DNA of 64,000 nucleotides from Rebecca billardiae RCC1528 (GCA_965240325.2 OZ251223.1:4278001-4342000), one strand, 5' to 3'; counted from the stretch's first letter, positions 44,701 through 56,129 are shown. Notes: generated by a model not told the origin, from the letters alone. Numbers and translations are program-made.

Positions 44701-47700
44701 CGCCGAGCCCGCCGCCGAGCCCGCCGCCGTCCCCGCCACCAAGCCCGCCTCCAAGCCCGCCGCCCAGCCCGCCGCCCTTTCCGCCCCCTAGCCCGCCGCC
44801 TAGCCCTCCGCCCAGCCCACCGCCATCGCCGCCGCCAAGCCCACCACCCAGCCCACCGCCCAGCCCGCCACCTTCCCCGCCGCCCAGCCCGCCGCCCAGC
44901 CCGCCGCCCAGCCCGCCGCCGTCGCCGCCGCCAAGCCCGCCACCTAGCCCGCCGCCGCCGAGCCCGCCGCCATCACCGCCACCATCACCACCTCCGAGCC
45001 CTCCCCCGAGCCCACCGCCGAGTCCACCGCCCAGCCCGCCGCCCAGCCCGCCGCCCAGCCCGCCGCCGTCGCCGCCGCCATCCCCGCCGCCCAGCCCGCC
45101 ACCGAGCCCGCCGCCGAGCCCGCCGCCATCACCGCCACCCAGTCCCCCGCCGCCGAGCCCACCGCCGTCTCCGCCGCCAAGCCCGCCGCCGAGCCCGCCG
45201 CCAAGCCCGCCGCCATCGCCACCACCATCGCCACCGCCGAGCCCGCCTCCCAGCCCGCCGCCGTCGCCACCACCTGCACCGCCGCCGAGCCCGCCGCCGA
45301 GCCCGCCACCAAGCCCACCGCCGAGCCCGCCGCCGAGCCCGCCGCCGTCCCCGCCACCAAGCCCGCCTCCAAGCCCGCCGCCCAGCCCGCCGCCCTTTCC
45401 GCCCCCTAGCCCGCCGCCTAGCCCTCCGCCCAGCCCGCCGCCATCGCCGCCGCCAAGCCCACCACCCAGCCCACCGCCCAGCCCGCCACCGTCCCCGCCA
45501 CCCAGCCCGCCGCCCAACCCGCCGCCCAGCCCGCCGCCGTCGCCGCCGCCAAGCCCGCCACCTAGCCCGCCGCCGCCGAGCCCGCCGCCATCACCGCCAC
45601 CATCACCACCTCCGAGCCCTCCCCCGAGCCCACCGCCGAGTCCACCGCCCAGCCCGCCGCCCAGCCCGCCACCCAGCCCGCCGCCGTCGCCGCCGCCATC
45701 CCCGCCGCCCAGCCCGCCACCGAGCCCGCCGCCGAGCCCGCCGCCGAGCCCGCCACCCAGTCCCCCGCCGCCGAGCCCACCGCCGTCTCCGCCGCCAAGC
45801 CCGCCGCCGAGCCCGCCGCCGAGCCCGCCGCCATCGCCACCACCATCGCCACCACCGAGCCCGCCTCCCAGCCCGCCGCCGTCGCCACCACCTGCACCGC
45901 CGCCGAGCCCGCCGCCGAGCCCGCCTCCAAGCCCACCGCCGAGCCCTCCGCCGAGCCCGCCGCCGTCCCCACCACCAAGCCCGCCTCCAAGCCCGCCGCC
46001 CAGCCCGCCGCCCTTTCCGCCCCCTAGCCCGCCGCCTAGCCCTCCGCCCAGCCCGCCGCCATCGCCGCCGCCAAGCCCACCACCCAGCCCACCGCCCAGC
46101 CCGCCACCGTCCCCGCCACCCAGCCCGCCGCCCAGCCCGCCGCCCAGCCCGCCGCCGTCGCCGCCACCAAGCCCGCCACCTAGCCCGCCGCCGCCGAGCC
46201 CGCCGCCATCACCGCCACCATCACCACCTCCGAGCCCTCCCCCGAGCCCACCGCCGAGTCCACCGCCCAGCCCGCCGCCCAGCCCGCCACCCAGCCCGCC
46301 GCCGTCGCCGCCGCCATCCCCGCCGCCCAGCCCGCCACCGAGCCCGCCCCCAAGCCCGCCGCCGAGCCCGCCACCCAGTCCCCCGCCGCCGAGCCCACCG
46401 CCGTCTCCGCCGCCAAGCCCGCCGCCGAGCCCGCCGCCAAGCCCGCCGCCATCGCCACCACCATCGCCACCGCCGAGCCCGCCTCCCAGCCTGCCGCCGT
46501 CGCCACCACCTGCACCGCCGCCGAGCCCGCCGCCGAGCCCGCCACCTAGCCCACCGCCAAGCCCGCCGCCCAGCCCGCCGCCGTCCCCGCCGCCAAGCCC
46601 GCCTCCAAGCCCGCCACCAAGCCCGCCGCCGCCGAGCCCGCCGCCATCGCCGCCACCATCACCACCCCCGAGCCCACCCCCGAGCCCACCGCCAAGCCCA
46701 CCGCCAAGCCCGCCACCGTCGCCGCCACCCAGCCCACCGCCATCGCCGCCGCCTTCGCCGCCGCCCAGCCCGCCACCGTTGCCGCCACCGTCGCCCCCGC
46801 CCAGCCCACCGCCGTCTCCGCCGCCTCCGAGAGCTCCGCCATCACCTCCACCGTCACCACCGCCGAGCCCGCCGCCGAGCCCGCCGCCATCGCCACCACC
46901 TGCACCGCCGCCGAGCCCGCCGCCCAGCCCGCCGCCGTCGCCACCACCTGCACCGCCGCCGAGCCCGCCGCCGAGCCCTCCGCCATCTCCGCCGCCGTTC
47001 CCACCACCGAGTCCACCGCCGAGCCCGCCACCAAGCCCACCGCCTAGGCCACCGCCAAGCCCACCGCCCAGCCCGCCGCCCATTCCGCCACCGAGCCCGC
47101 CGCCATCTCCGCCGCCGTCGCAACCACCCAGCCCGCCACCGAGCCCGCCGCCAGCGACGCCATCAAGCCCGCCGCCGAGCCCACCGCCGAGCCCTCCGCC
47201 GAGCGCGCCGCCGAGCTCGCCGCCTAGCCCGCCGCCGGGCCCGCCTCCACCGCCGCCGCCGCCGTCGTCACCGCCGCATCTGCCTCCGCCGCCACGCGCC
47301 GAGCCGTTCCCGCCGCCCAGCCCGCCAGCACCACCGCCGTCGCCGCCGCCATCGCCGCCGCCCTTGCCGTCGCCGCCGCCGCCGCCGCCGCCATCCCCGT
47401 CACCGCCGCCACCGTCGCCGTCACCGCCGCCACTGTCGCCTCCGCCCGCGCCGCCTCCGGCCGCGCCGCCGCCCTCGCCACCGCCCCAGCCGCCGCCGCC
47501 GCCACGCGCGGAGCCGTTCCCGCCGCCGAGCCCGCCGAGCCCGCCGCCCTCGCCGCCGCCGCCATCGGCGCCGCCGCTGCCGCCGCCGTCGCTGCCGCCG
47601 TCGCCACCGCCTCTGCCGCCCTCGGCGCCGCCGCCGTCGCCGCCGCCCAGCCCGCCGCCGCCGTCGCCGCCGCCGTTCGCACCGCCGCCGCCACGGGGTG

Positions 47701-50700
47701 AGCCGTTCCCGCCGCCCAGCCCGCCGGCACCGCCGCCGTCGCCGCCGCCGTTGCCACCGCCGTCGCCACTCCCGCCGCCGCCGCCGCCGCCATCGCCGCT
47801 GCCGCCGCCGCCGTCGCCGCTGCCGCCGCTGCCGTCGCCTCCGCCCGCGCCGCCTCCGGCCGCGCCGCCGCCCTCGCCACCGCCCCAGCTGCCGCCGCCG
47901 CCGCGCACGGAGCCGTTCCCGCCGCCGAGCCCGCCGAGCCCGCCGCCCTCGCCGCCGCCGCCGTCGGCGCCGCCGCTGCCACCGCCGTCGCTGCCGCCGT
48001 CGCCACCGCCTCTGCCGCCCTCGGCGCCGCCGCCGTCGCCGCCGCCCAGCCCGCCGCCGCCGTCGCCGCCGCCGTTCGCTCCGCCGCCGCCACGAGCTGA
48101 GCCGTTCCCGCCGCCCAGCCCGCCGGCACCGCCACCTCAGCTGCCGCCGTCGCCACCGCCGTCGCCACTCCCGCCGCCGCCGCCGCCGCCATCGCCGCTG
48201 CCGCCGCCGCCGTCGCCGCTGCTGCCGCCGCCGTCGCCTCCGCCCGCGCCGCCTCCGGCCCCGCCGCCGCCCTCGCCACCGCCCCAGCTGCCGCCGCCGC
48301 CGCGCACGGAGCCGTTCCCGCCGCCGAGCCCGCCGAGCCCGCCGCCGTCACCGCCGCCACCATCGGCGCCGCCGCTGCCGCCACCGTCGCTGCCGCCGTC
48401 GCCACCGCCTCTGCCGCCCTCGGCGCCGCCGCCGTCGCCGCCGCCCAGCCCGCCGCCGCCGTCGCCGCCGCCGTTCGCTCCGCCGCCGCCACGAGCTGAG
48501 CCGTTCCCGCCGCCCAGCCCGCCGGCACCGCCACCTCAGCTGCCGCCGTCGCCACCGCCGTCGCCACTCCCGCCGCCGCCGCCGCCGCCATCGCCGCTGC
48601 CGCCGCCGCCCTCGCCGCTGCCGCCGCCGCCGTCGCCTCAGCCCGCGCCGCCTCCGGCCCCGCCGCCGCCCTCGCCACCGCCCCAGCTGCCGCCGCCGCC
48701 GCGCACGGAGCCGTTCCCGCCGCCGAGGCCGCCGAGCCCGCCGCCGTCACCGCCGCCACCATCGGCGCCGCCGCTGCCGCCGCCGTCGCTGCCGCCGTCG
48801 CCACCGCCTCTGCCGCCCTCGGCGCCGCCGCCCTCGCCGCCGCCGTCGCCGCCGCCCTCGCCAGTGCCGCCGCCGCCCTCGCCAGTGCCACCGCCCGCGT
48901 CGCCGCCTCCCTTTCCGCCGCCCACGTCTCCGCCGCCCTCGCCGCCACCTCAGCTGCCGCCGCCGCCGCGCACGGAGCCGTTCCCGCCGCCGAGCCCGCC
49001 GAGCCCGCCGCCGTCGCCGCCGCCGCCATCGGCGCCGCCGCTGCCGCCGCCGTCGCTGCCGCCGTCGCCACCGCCTCTGCCGCCCTCGGCGCCGCCGCCG
49101 TCGCCGCCGCCCACCCCACCGCCGCCGTCGCCGCCGCCGTCGCTGCCGCCCTCGCCACCGCCTCTGCCGCCCTCGGCGCCGCCGCCGTCGCCGCCACCCA
49201 GCCCGCCGCCGCCGTCGCCGCCGCCGCTGCCGCCGCCGCCGCCGCGCGTCGAGCCGTTCCCGCCGCCGAGCCCGCCGAGCCCGCCGCCGTCACCGCCGCC
49301 CTCATCGCCGCCGCCCTTGCCGCCGCCGAGCCCGCCGCCGCCGTCGCCGTTCCCGCCGTCGGCGCCGCCCCCATTGCCACCGCCGAGCCCGCCGCCTCCG
49401 CCGCCGCTGCCGCCGCCGCCGCCTCGCGTGCTGCCGCTGCCGCCGCCGAGCCCGCCGTCGGCGCCGCCGAGCGCGCCGCCGCCGAGCGCGCCCCCGTCGC
49501 CGCCGCCCCCGCCGTCACCGTTCGCGCCGCCCGAGCTGCTCGGCGCGTCGCTCGACAGCGAGGCGCGCGCGCTCGTCCTCACCTTCGACCCGCAGCCGAC
49601 CGACCGCGCGCGCATGCTCGGGCTCGAGCCGTGCGCGGCGCTGCTGGACGGCGCGAGCGTGGCGCTCATCAGGGGGCGCGCCGAGGCGGAGCCGCTGTGC
49701 TACTGGCGGGACGACTCGACGCTGGTCGCGCCCCTCGGCTCGCGCACCGCGCTCGCGCCCGGCGCGCGCGTCGGCATCCGCGCGGACGTGCTCCGCCCCG
49801 CCGCGTTTGCGGGCGAGTGCCCCTCGAGCGCTTGCGCGGCCGCCGCGGCGGTCGAGCTGCCCGCTGCCGCCGACGCCGCGCTGTGCGCCGGCGGCTGCCC
49901 GGAGCCGGTGGCGACGATCGACGCGCCGGAGCAGATCTCGGCGTGCGCGGCGGACGGCACGACCCTCGACGGCTCGGGCTCGAGCGGCGGCGGCGCCTTC
50001 GCCCTCTCGTACGCTTGGTCGGTCAACGCGAGCGCGTCGTCGGGCGGCGGCGCGGACGGCGGCGCGAGCGCGGCCGAGGTGGCCGCGCTGCAGAGCCTCG
50101 CGGCGCAGCTGGCCGCGCTGCCGCCGGGCGCGGCGACGGTGTCGCTCGCGGGCTCGCAGCTGCCGGGCTCGACGTACGTGTTCACCCTGCAGGCCTCCTC
50201 GCCCGCGCTCGGCACCACCTCCGCGCCCGCGACGCACACGCTCTCGCGCGCGGGCACGGCCGCGCCTGCGGTCACGCTCAACGTGCCGCGCGCGCTCACA
50301 GCGCGCCCCGGCGACTCGCTCGTGATCCGCGGCTCGGCGGCGGCGGCGAGCTGCTGGGAGGGCTCGTCGGCGCTCGTGCGCTTCGGCTGGCGCGTCGAGG
50401 GCGCGGCCGACGCGCTCTCCGGCGCCGACGCGCCCGCGGCCGCGGCGTCGCTCGGCGCGGCGCTCGGCGGCGCGCAGAGCAGCTCTACGCTCGCGCTGCC
50501 GCCGTACACGCTGCGCGGCGGCATGGAGTACACCCTCGCGCTCACGGCGAGCATGGCGGCGCAGCCGAGCGCGGCGACGACCTCGCGCGTGCGCGTGCGC
50601 GCGCGGCTCGCGCCGCTCGAGGCGGTGCTCGACGGCGGCGACCGCACCGCCTCGTTCGGCGGCGGCTTCTCGGTGGACGCGTCCGCGTCGGTCGACCCAA

Positions 50701-53700
50701 ACGTGGCGCCGGGGGCGCAGGCGCTGGCGTACGCGTGGGCGCTGGCGGAGCTCGGCGCGGCGGGCGGCGCGAGCGCGCGCGCGTGGCCGGACGGCGTGGA
50801 CGCCGCGTCCGCCGTGCTCGCAATCCCGCCCGAGGCCCTCGCCGTCGGCGCGTACCGCCTCACCGTGAGCGTCAGCTCCGCGTCGACGCCGGGCGCGGCC
50901 GCGGCGGCCGCGTCCGTCGACGTGGCCGTGGTGGCGGAGGCGGGCGTGCCCGCGGTGGAGGTGCGCACGGCGGCGGGCACGGCGCTGCCCGGCCGCGTGA
51001 GCGCGAGCTGGTCCGCGCCCGCGCAGCGCCTCGCCGTCCGCGCCACCCTCGACGCCGCCTCGCGCGCCGCGGAGGCCGCGGGCGCCCTCTCGTGGGCGTA
51101 CGCCTGGGAGCTGGGCGCGCGCTCCGCGGCGGGCGCGCTCGTGCCCGCGGCCGCCGAGCTGGGCGACGCGCTCGGCGTGACGACGACGGGCGCGGCGAAG
51201 CCGTCGCTCGGCTTCCGCTCGGGCGCGCTCGAGCCGGGCGTGTCGTACGTGCTCACGCTCTCCGTGAGCGGCGGCGGCGTGAGCGCGCGCGTGTCGGCCG
51301 CGTTTGCGACCAACAGACCGCCGTGGGGCGGCGCGCTCGACGTGCGGCCGGCGCTCGGGCTCGCGGCGGCGACGAGCTTCGAGCTGCGCGCGGCGGGCTG
51401 GACGGATGACGCGGAGGACCTGCCGCTCACGTACGCCTTCGAGCTCGACAGCCCGGTCGACTCGACGCGCGCCGCCATCGACGGCGCGGGCGCCTCCGCG
51501 CTCGTGCGCACCGCCTCGCTCGGCGGCGAGCAGCTCACCAGCGCGCGGCGCGCCGTGCTGCCAGCGGGCAACCACACGGCGCGCGCGCGCGTGCGCGACT
51601 CGTTCGGCGCGGAGGCGGCGGCGGAGGCGGGCGTGGGCGCGCGCGCGCCGGCCCTCGGCTGCGCCGAGCTCGGCTCGCTGCTCGACGCCGCGCGCGACGC
51701 CGTCGACGGCTCGGACGCCGACCTCGCCAACCAGCAGGTCGCCGCCCTCGCGCCGCTCGTGCGGGCGGCGTGCGCGGCGGCGGCGGGCGGCGGCGGCGCC
51801 GAGGCGGAGGCGCGCTCGGCGGTTAGCGCGATGCTCGCGATCACCGTCGCCGCGGCGAACGCGACGGCGGGCTCGACGCCCGGCTCGCGCCGCCAGGCCG
51901 CCGCCGCCGCCGCCTCCGTCCTCGGCGCGCCCGAGCTGCTCGACGGCCCGTCGCAGCTGCAGGGCATGGAGCACCTCGCCTCGCTCGCGCGCGCGTCGGC
52001 GGACGCGGACGGCGCGGACGACGCGACGGTGCTCGACCTGCTCGGCGCGGCGGACGCGGTGCTGCAGGCGAACCGCACGCAGCTGGACGAGGCCCAGCGC
52101 GCGACGTCGGACGCGCTCGTCCAGTCCTTCGCCACCTCGCTCGCGCGCGCGCTGCTCGTGGGCGCGGTCGCGGGCGAGTCGTCGAGCGGCGCGAGCTCTG
52201 CCGCGCTCAACGTGTCGGCGTCGCGCGTGCTCGCGGGCGCGGGCATCGAGATCGGCGTGAGCGGCGGCGGCTCGGGCGGCCTCTCGGTCTCGGAGGGGCT
52301 GCTCGGCGCGTCCCTGCCCGAGGTGGTGGACGCCGTGCTCTACGCCCTCGAGCAGAACCTCTTCGCCGATCCGGCCGAGACGGCGGGCGCGCGCCGCGGC
52401 CGCGCGCTGCAGGGCGCGGGCGGCGCGCCGGGCGCGGGGCTGGGCGCGGGGCTGCGCACCGCGCTCTTCACCGTGAGCCTGCGCGACGCGAGCACCGGCG
52501 CCGAGCTCTCCGTCGCGGCGGACGCGCCCCTCCGCATCGACATCCCGGTGGGCGGCGCGAGCGGCCAGGCGGACGCGGGCCACGTGCTGCAGTGCCGCTG
52601 GTGGGACGAGCAGGGCGCGCGCTGGTCGGCGTCGGGCTGCGTCACGCTCGGCCTGAGTGAGGATGGCGCGGTGCTGCGCTGCGCGTGCACGCACCTGAGC
52701 GCGTTCGCGGGGCTCTCCGTGCCCGCGCCCGAGGCCGCGCCGGGCAGCGGCTCCGCCGCGGCCTCGGCCGTGAGCTCGGCGGACGACGGCTCGCTCGGCG
52801 TGCTCGGCGCGCCGCGCGCGGAGGGGGGCGCGCGCGTGTTGCTCGGCGTCGTGTGCGCGCTCGGCGGCGCGTGCGCGCTCAGCGTCGCCGCGCTGTGCGC
52901 GCTCGACGCGCGCGGGCGGCGGCGGCACGCGCGGCGGCTCGACGCGCTCAGCGGCGGCGGCGGCGCCAAGCCCGCCGCCGCCAAGCCCGCCCACGGCGCG
53001 GCGCCTCCAACCGGCGCGGACAAGGAGTCGGCCGAGCGGTCGCGCGCGGCGCTCGCGCTGCAGCGCACGGCGCGCGGCCGCGCGGCGCGCCGCCGCGTCG
53101 AGTCGGTCGCGCCGAGCGCCGCGCGGCGCCGCCGGGCGCGGCTCGCGCGCGACCGGCCGCGCAGCGCGCTGCGCGGCCTCGGCTGCGCGCTCGCGCAGGG
53201 CCACTCGGTGCTGCGCCTCTTCCTGTCGCGCCCCGACGAGTGCGCGCGCGCGGAGGGCGCGCTGGGCCTGTGGGCGGTGGCGGCGCTCGGTCTGCTGCTC
53301 GCGTGCGCGCTCTTCGACGCGGGCGCGCCGGCGGAGGGCGCGGCGCCGGCCGCGCTGCTCGCGCACGCCGCGCTGAGCGGGCTGCTCTGCGGCGCGCTGC
53401 TGCTGCCCGCGAGCGCGCTGTGCCGGCTGCTCCTCGACTGGGGGCGGCGCGCGGCGCGCGGCGCGCGCTGCACGCGGCTGCACGCCGCGCTGCTGCGGCG
53501 CGAGCTCGCCGAGCGCGCGCGACGCCGCGGCATCTTTGCGCGCGCCGTCGCGCGGCACGCCGCGCGCGGCGGCGCGGGCGGCGCGCCGCCGGGCCGCGCG
53601 ACCGTCACGCCGACCGCCGCGGCGGGCGCGGCGGGCGCGGGCTCGCTCGCCGAGCCGGGGCGCACGCCGCCGCGCGCCGACGGCGGCGGCGGCGGCGCCG

Positions 53701-55261
53701 CCGACGCCGACGCCGCCGCCGCCGAGGAGGAGGAGCGCCCGCCCGCGGAGGACGAGGCGGACACGATCGGCCCGCCCATGTACCGGCTCTCGACGATCTC
53801 GGGCGTGCGCGGCCGCGTCGACCCCGACCTGTGCCGCCCGTCCACCGCGGACACGGACGTGTCGGCGCGGCGCAGCAGCGTGGACTCGCAGCAGCTCGAC
53901 TCGGCGCGGCCGAGCGCGGGCGCGGCGGCGGAGCTGTGGACGCGGCCAGACACCGCCGACTCGGAGCTGGGTCGGCCGGGCACGGCCGACTCGGAGGCGG
54001 ACGGCGCGGCGGCGCAGGCGGCGCTCACGCAGTACAGCGCTGGCGCGCGCGGCCGCGTGCAGCCCAGCTCGCCCGTGCGCGCGGGCAGGGCGGCGCAGAG
54101 GCCCGAGGAGGAGACCGCTGCGCCGCCGCCCGCGCCCGCGCCCGCGCCCGCCGCGCCCGCCGCCGCCGGCTCCTCAGCCGGCGCCGCAGCCGCCGGCGCC
54201 GCGCCGAGCGGAGCGCCTCGTCCCGCGCCGTCGCCGCGCACGCTCGCCGGGCAGCGCGCGGTCTCGGCGGGGCCGACGGGCCCGCGGCCGCCCGCGCCGC
54301 CCGCGCCGCCCGCCGAGCGGCGCGGCTCTGGCTCTGGCCCGCGCATTGGGCGCGCGCTGCCCTCGCGGCTCTACCAGCCTCCCGCCTCGTGCGTGGCGCG
54401 CAGCAGCAGCGGGCCCGTGTGCCCGGGCACGATGCCGAGCGGCTCGGACGCGCCGCCCAGCTCGCCGCAGCAGCAGCCGCCGCCGCCGCCGCAGCCCGCC
54501 GGCGCGGCGCTGCCCGTGCGGCAGAGCTGGCGCGCGTCGCGCTCCGACCCGCTCGGCCTGCTCGACGAGCCGCTCAGCCGAGGGCAGCCGCCGCCGCCGC
54601 CGCCGGCGGCGGCGGCGGCGCGCGGCGCGCCCGGCGCGCGCGTGCTCGCGCTCGCGGACGCGGAGCTCGAGGCGATGCCGCGGCCCAGCTCGGGCGGCGC
54701 CGCGCGCACGCGCGCCTCGTCCGCGCGCGGCTCCGGCACCGTCACGCCCGTGCGGCCGTCCGCGCTCGCGGCCGAGGTCGAGGCGGCGGGATCATTCAGG
54801 TCGCCCGCGCGGCGCGCGTCGAGCGGCGAGCGGAGTAGCGGCGGCGAGCGCGGCGCCGAGCGCGGCGCGGCCGAGCGCGTGGGCAGCGGCGCGGGCGCGA
54901 GCGCGCTCGGCGTGGGCGCGCGCATGTCCACGCGCGTGCCCACGCACCCGGCCAGCGCGGTGGCCAGCGCGGTGCGCACAACCAGCTCAGCGCTGGGCGG
55001 GCGCACGGCCAGCGGCGGGCTCGGTGGCTCGCTGCTCGCCCGCGCGGCGGAGGGCGCGGCGGGCGGCGCGCGGCCGGGCAGCGCGGGCGGCGGCGGCGCC
55101 GCCGACATCATCACCGCCTCGGGCCGCTCGGCGCGCAACTCGGCGCGGCCGCTCTCCGCCGCGAGCCGCGCGTCGCGCGCCGACGCGCAACCGCCGCACG
55201 CCGCCGAGGGCGAGGGGGGGGCGGGCGGCGCGCCGCCGCCGCCGTCGGCGCCGCCGCCCTC

Positions 55262-55293
<32 letters not shown>

Positions 55294-55937
55294 GCCGCCC
55301 GCCGCCGCCCGCCGCGCCGCCGCCGCCCACGCAGCCGCTCGCCTCGCCGCGCCTCGCCGCCGCGCGCTCGGGCGGCGGCGCGCTCGACGCGCAGGCCGCC
55401 CTCGAGCTGCGCGCCGTGTACGAGGAGGAGGCGGCGGCGGCCGCGCGCGGCGCGCCCGCCGGCGTGGCGGCGGCCGAGCGCGTGCTGCTGGGCGCGGGGC
55501 TGCGGCTGCCGCGGCGCCGGATGGCCTCGGCCGTCGCGGAGCTGGGCGGCGGCGCCACCGCCCCGCCCTTCGACGCGGTGGCGGAGTGGGTGGGCCGCGA
55601 GGTCGCGGCCGAGGCCGCGCGCCGCGCCGCGCGCGAGCGGCGGCGCGCGCGCTGGGGCGGCGGCGCGTGCGCGCGCGCGCGCCGCCCGCCGGCGCTCGCG
55701 CGGCTGCTGGTCGCGTGGGCGGCGATGCTCGGCCTCCTCGGCGGCGCGTGCGCGCTCGTCCTCGCGTACGAGCCGCGCCTCGGCCCCGCGCAGACGGCGC
55801 ACGCGCTGTACGCGTGGGCCATCGGCGTGGGCGCGCTGCTGCTGCTCGCGGAGCCGCTGCTGATCGCGCTCGCAGAGGCGCTGCCCGAGAGCTGCGCGCG
55901 CGCGGTGTTTACGCTGAGCAGGGGCGGCGCCGCGTGA
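32748..55937 (+). CDS. Giant (7,729 aa) Ser-Pro3-rich, polycystin-1-like GPS/REJ membrane receptor
   Basis: A single 23,190-bp frame without a stop or visible intron. Residues 1-30 form a signal peptide (basic start, GALLFLLGLHATSSQA). Residues ~32-4,828 are nearly pure SPPP (about 1,200 units) with occasional SPPPP, and rare I, N, A, L, R, K, F or Q at the Ser or nearby positions. Residues ~4,829-5,594 are a second Pro-rich zone with EPFPPPSPP repeats. Residues ~5,595-6,310 have PKD/REJ-type beta repeats (e.g. TLDGSGSSGGGAFALSYAWS, SVDASASVDPN, YRLTVSVSS). A GAIN-like part ends in a GPS motif (Cys6616, RWWDEQGARWSASGC, CACTHLSAF; expected cleavage L6650/S6651). TM1 is ~6,695-6,720, then an IQ-like helix (ALALQRTARGRAARRR), TM2-3 (~6,840-6,900), a ~740-residue Ser/Pro-rich cytosolic region, and TM4-5 near the C terminus. 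Architecture resembles polycystin-1/adhesion receptors plus algal hydroxyproline-rich glycoprotein. No PLAT or channel pore motif was found. Confidence 0.82.
35798..37646 (+). repeat. 1,086-bp direct duplication within the SPPP tract
   Basis: Rare markers recur at exactly 1,086 bp: ggcaccgccaccgtcac at 35798 and 36884, ttcaccgccgccgagc at 35993 and 37079, and ttcgccaccgccgtcccc at 36431 and 37517. By eye the sequence from 35993 on matches its copy for over 300 bp, including synonymous positions. Confidence 0.8.
39391..40170 (+). repeat. 390-bp tandem duplication within the SPPP tract
   Basis: ctccgcccagcccgccaccg at 39391 and 39781, with following variable positions also shared at +390 bp. 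A second 390-bp duplication lies at 42631/43021 (cgccaccgccgtcaccgccg). Confidence 0.75.
43457..46420 (+). repeat. 582-bp and 618-bp duplications within the SPPP tract
   Basis: The rare Lys-containing unit (gaagccaccgcc) recurs at 43457 and 44039 (582 bp). The Phe-containing unit (ccctttccgccccctagc) recurs at about 44775, 45393 and 46011 (618 bp twice), with a shared Ala unit (cctgcaccgccgccgagc) nearby in each copy. Confidence 0.75.
47301..48707 (+). repeat. 399-bp tandem repeats in the second Pro-rich zone
   Basis: The codons for EPFPPP recur at 47301, 47511, 47700, 47910, 48099, 48309, 48498 and 48708, i.e. alternating 210 and 189 bp, so the true unit is 399 bp (133 aa) present about 3.5 times. 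Later copies at 48975 and 49251 are more diverged in spacing (267 and 276 bp). Confidence 0.85.
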
Positions 55938-56129
55938 GCGCCATTGGCGGAGTCATATCGTCCTCGTCATGCATGTACGGCGGATCGTCGGCTGCCGCAT
56001 ACAGTCTCAAGTCTACTGGCCCGCATTGTCAGTCGTCACACGGCTGTGTAGTTACTGGGGTACTGCAGCTGATGCGACTATGGCCATGGGGGTAGTGCGG
56101 TCGCCGGTCGGCGGTCGGCGGTCGGCGCG

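Larger units (their letters stand above)
32841..47230 (+). repeat. 14.4-kb Ser-Pro-Pro-Pro codon tandem repeat
   Basis: 12-bp unit of one Ser codon and three CCN codons, about 1,200 copies, in frame throughout. The first ~130 bp use only TCN serine codons (tcgccgccgccg); from about 32,973 AGY codons are interspersed. An extra CCN codon (SPPPP) recurs, often every 8, 11 or 15 units, giving a higher-order rhythm (15 units plus one codon is 183 bp). Third positions vary, so distinct segments and their duplications can be traced. Confidence 0.95.

Noticed and set aside
32831-47908. A ~5,000-codon open frame on the minus strand encoding Gly-Gly-Gly-Leu/Asp/Glu repeats.
   Set aside because: It is the exact antisense of the Ser-Pro3 tract: CCN prolines read backwards give Gly-rich codons and cannot give stops. 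It has no signal peptide or globular domain, whereas the plus frame has a signal peptide, REJ, GPS and TM segments.
32841-49530. CRISPR array or satellite interpretation of the regular repeats.
   Set aside because: Units are 12-bp codon repeats without spacers, in frame for the whole length, and embedded in a gene.
49515-53558. 1,347-codon minus-strand frame opposite the REJ/GPS region.
   Set aside because: Arg/Ala-rich shadow; the GPS cysteines and TMs lie in the plus frame.
32748-55937. Assembly artefact or chimera joining a Pro-rich gene to a polycystin-like gene.
   Set aside because: The frame is continuous across both junctions with gradual change (SPPP, then EPFPPP repeats, then globular), and third positions differ between units, which collapsed or looped assemblies would not produce. 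Length errors in the tract cannot be excluded.
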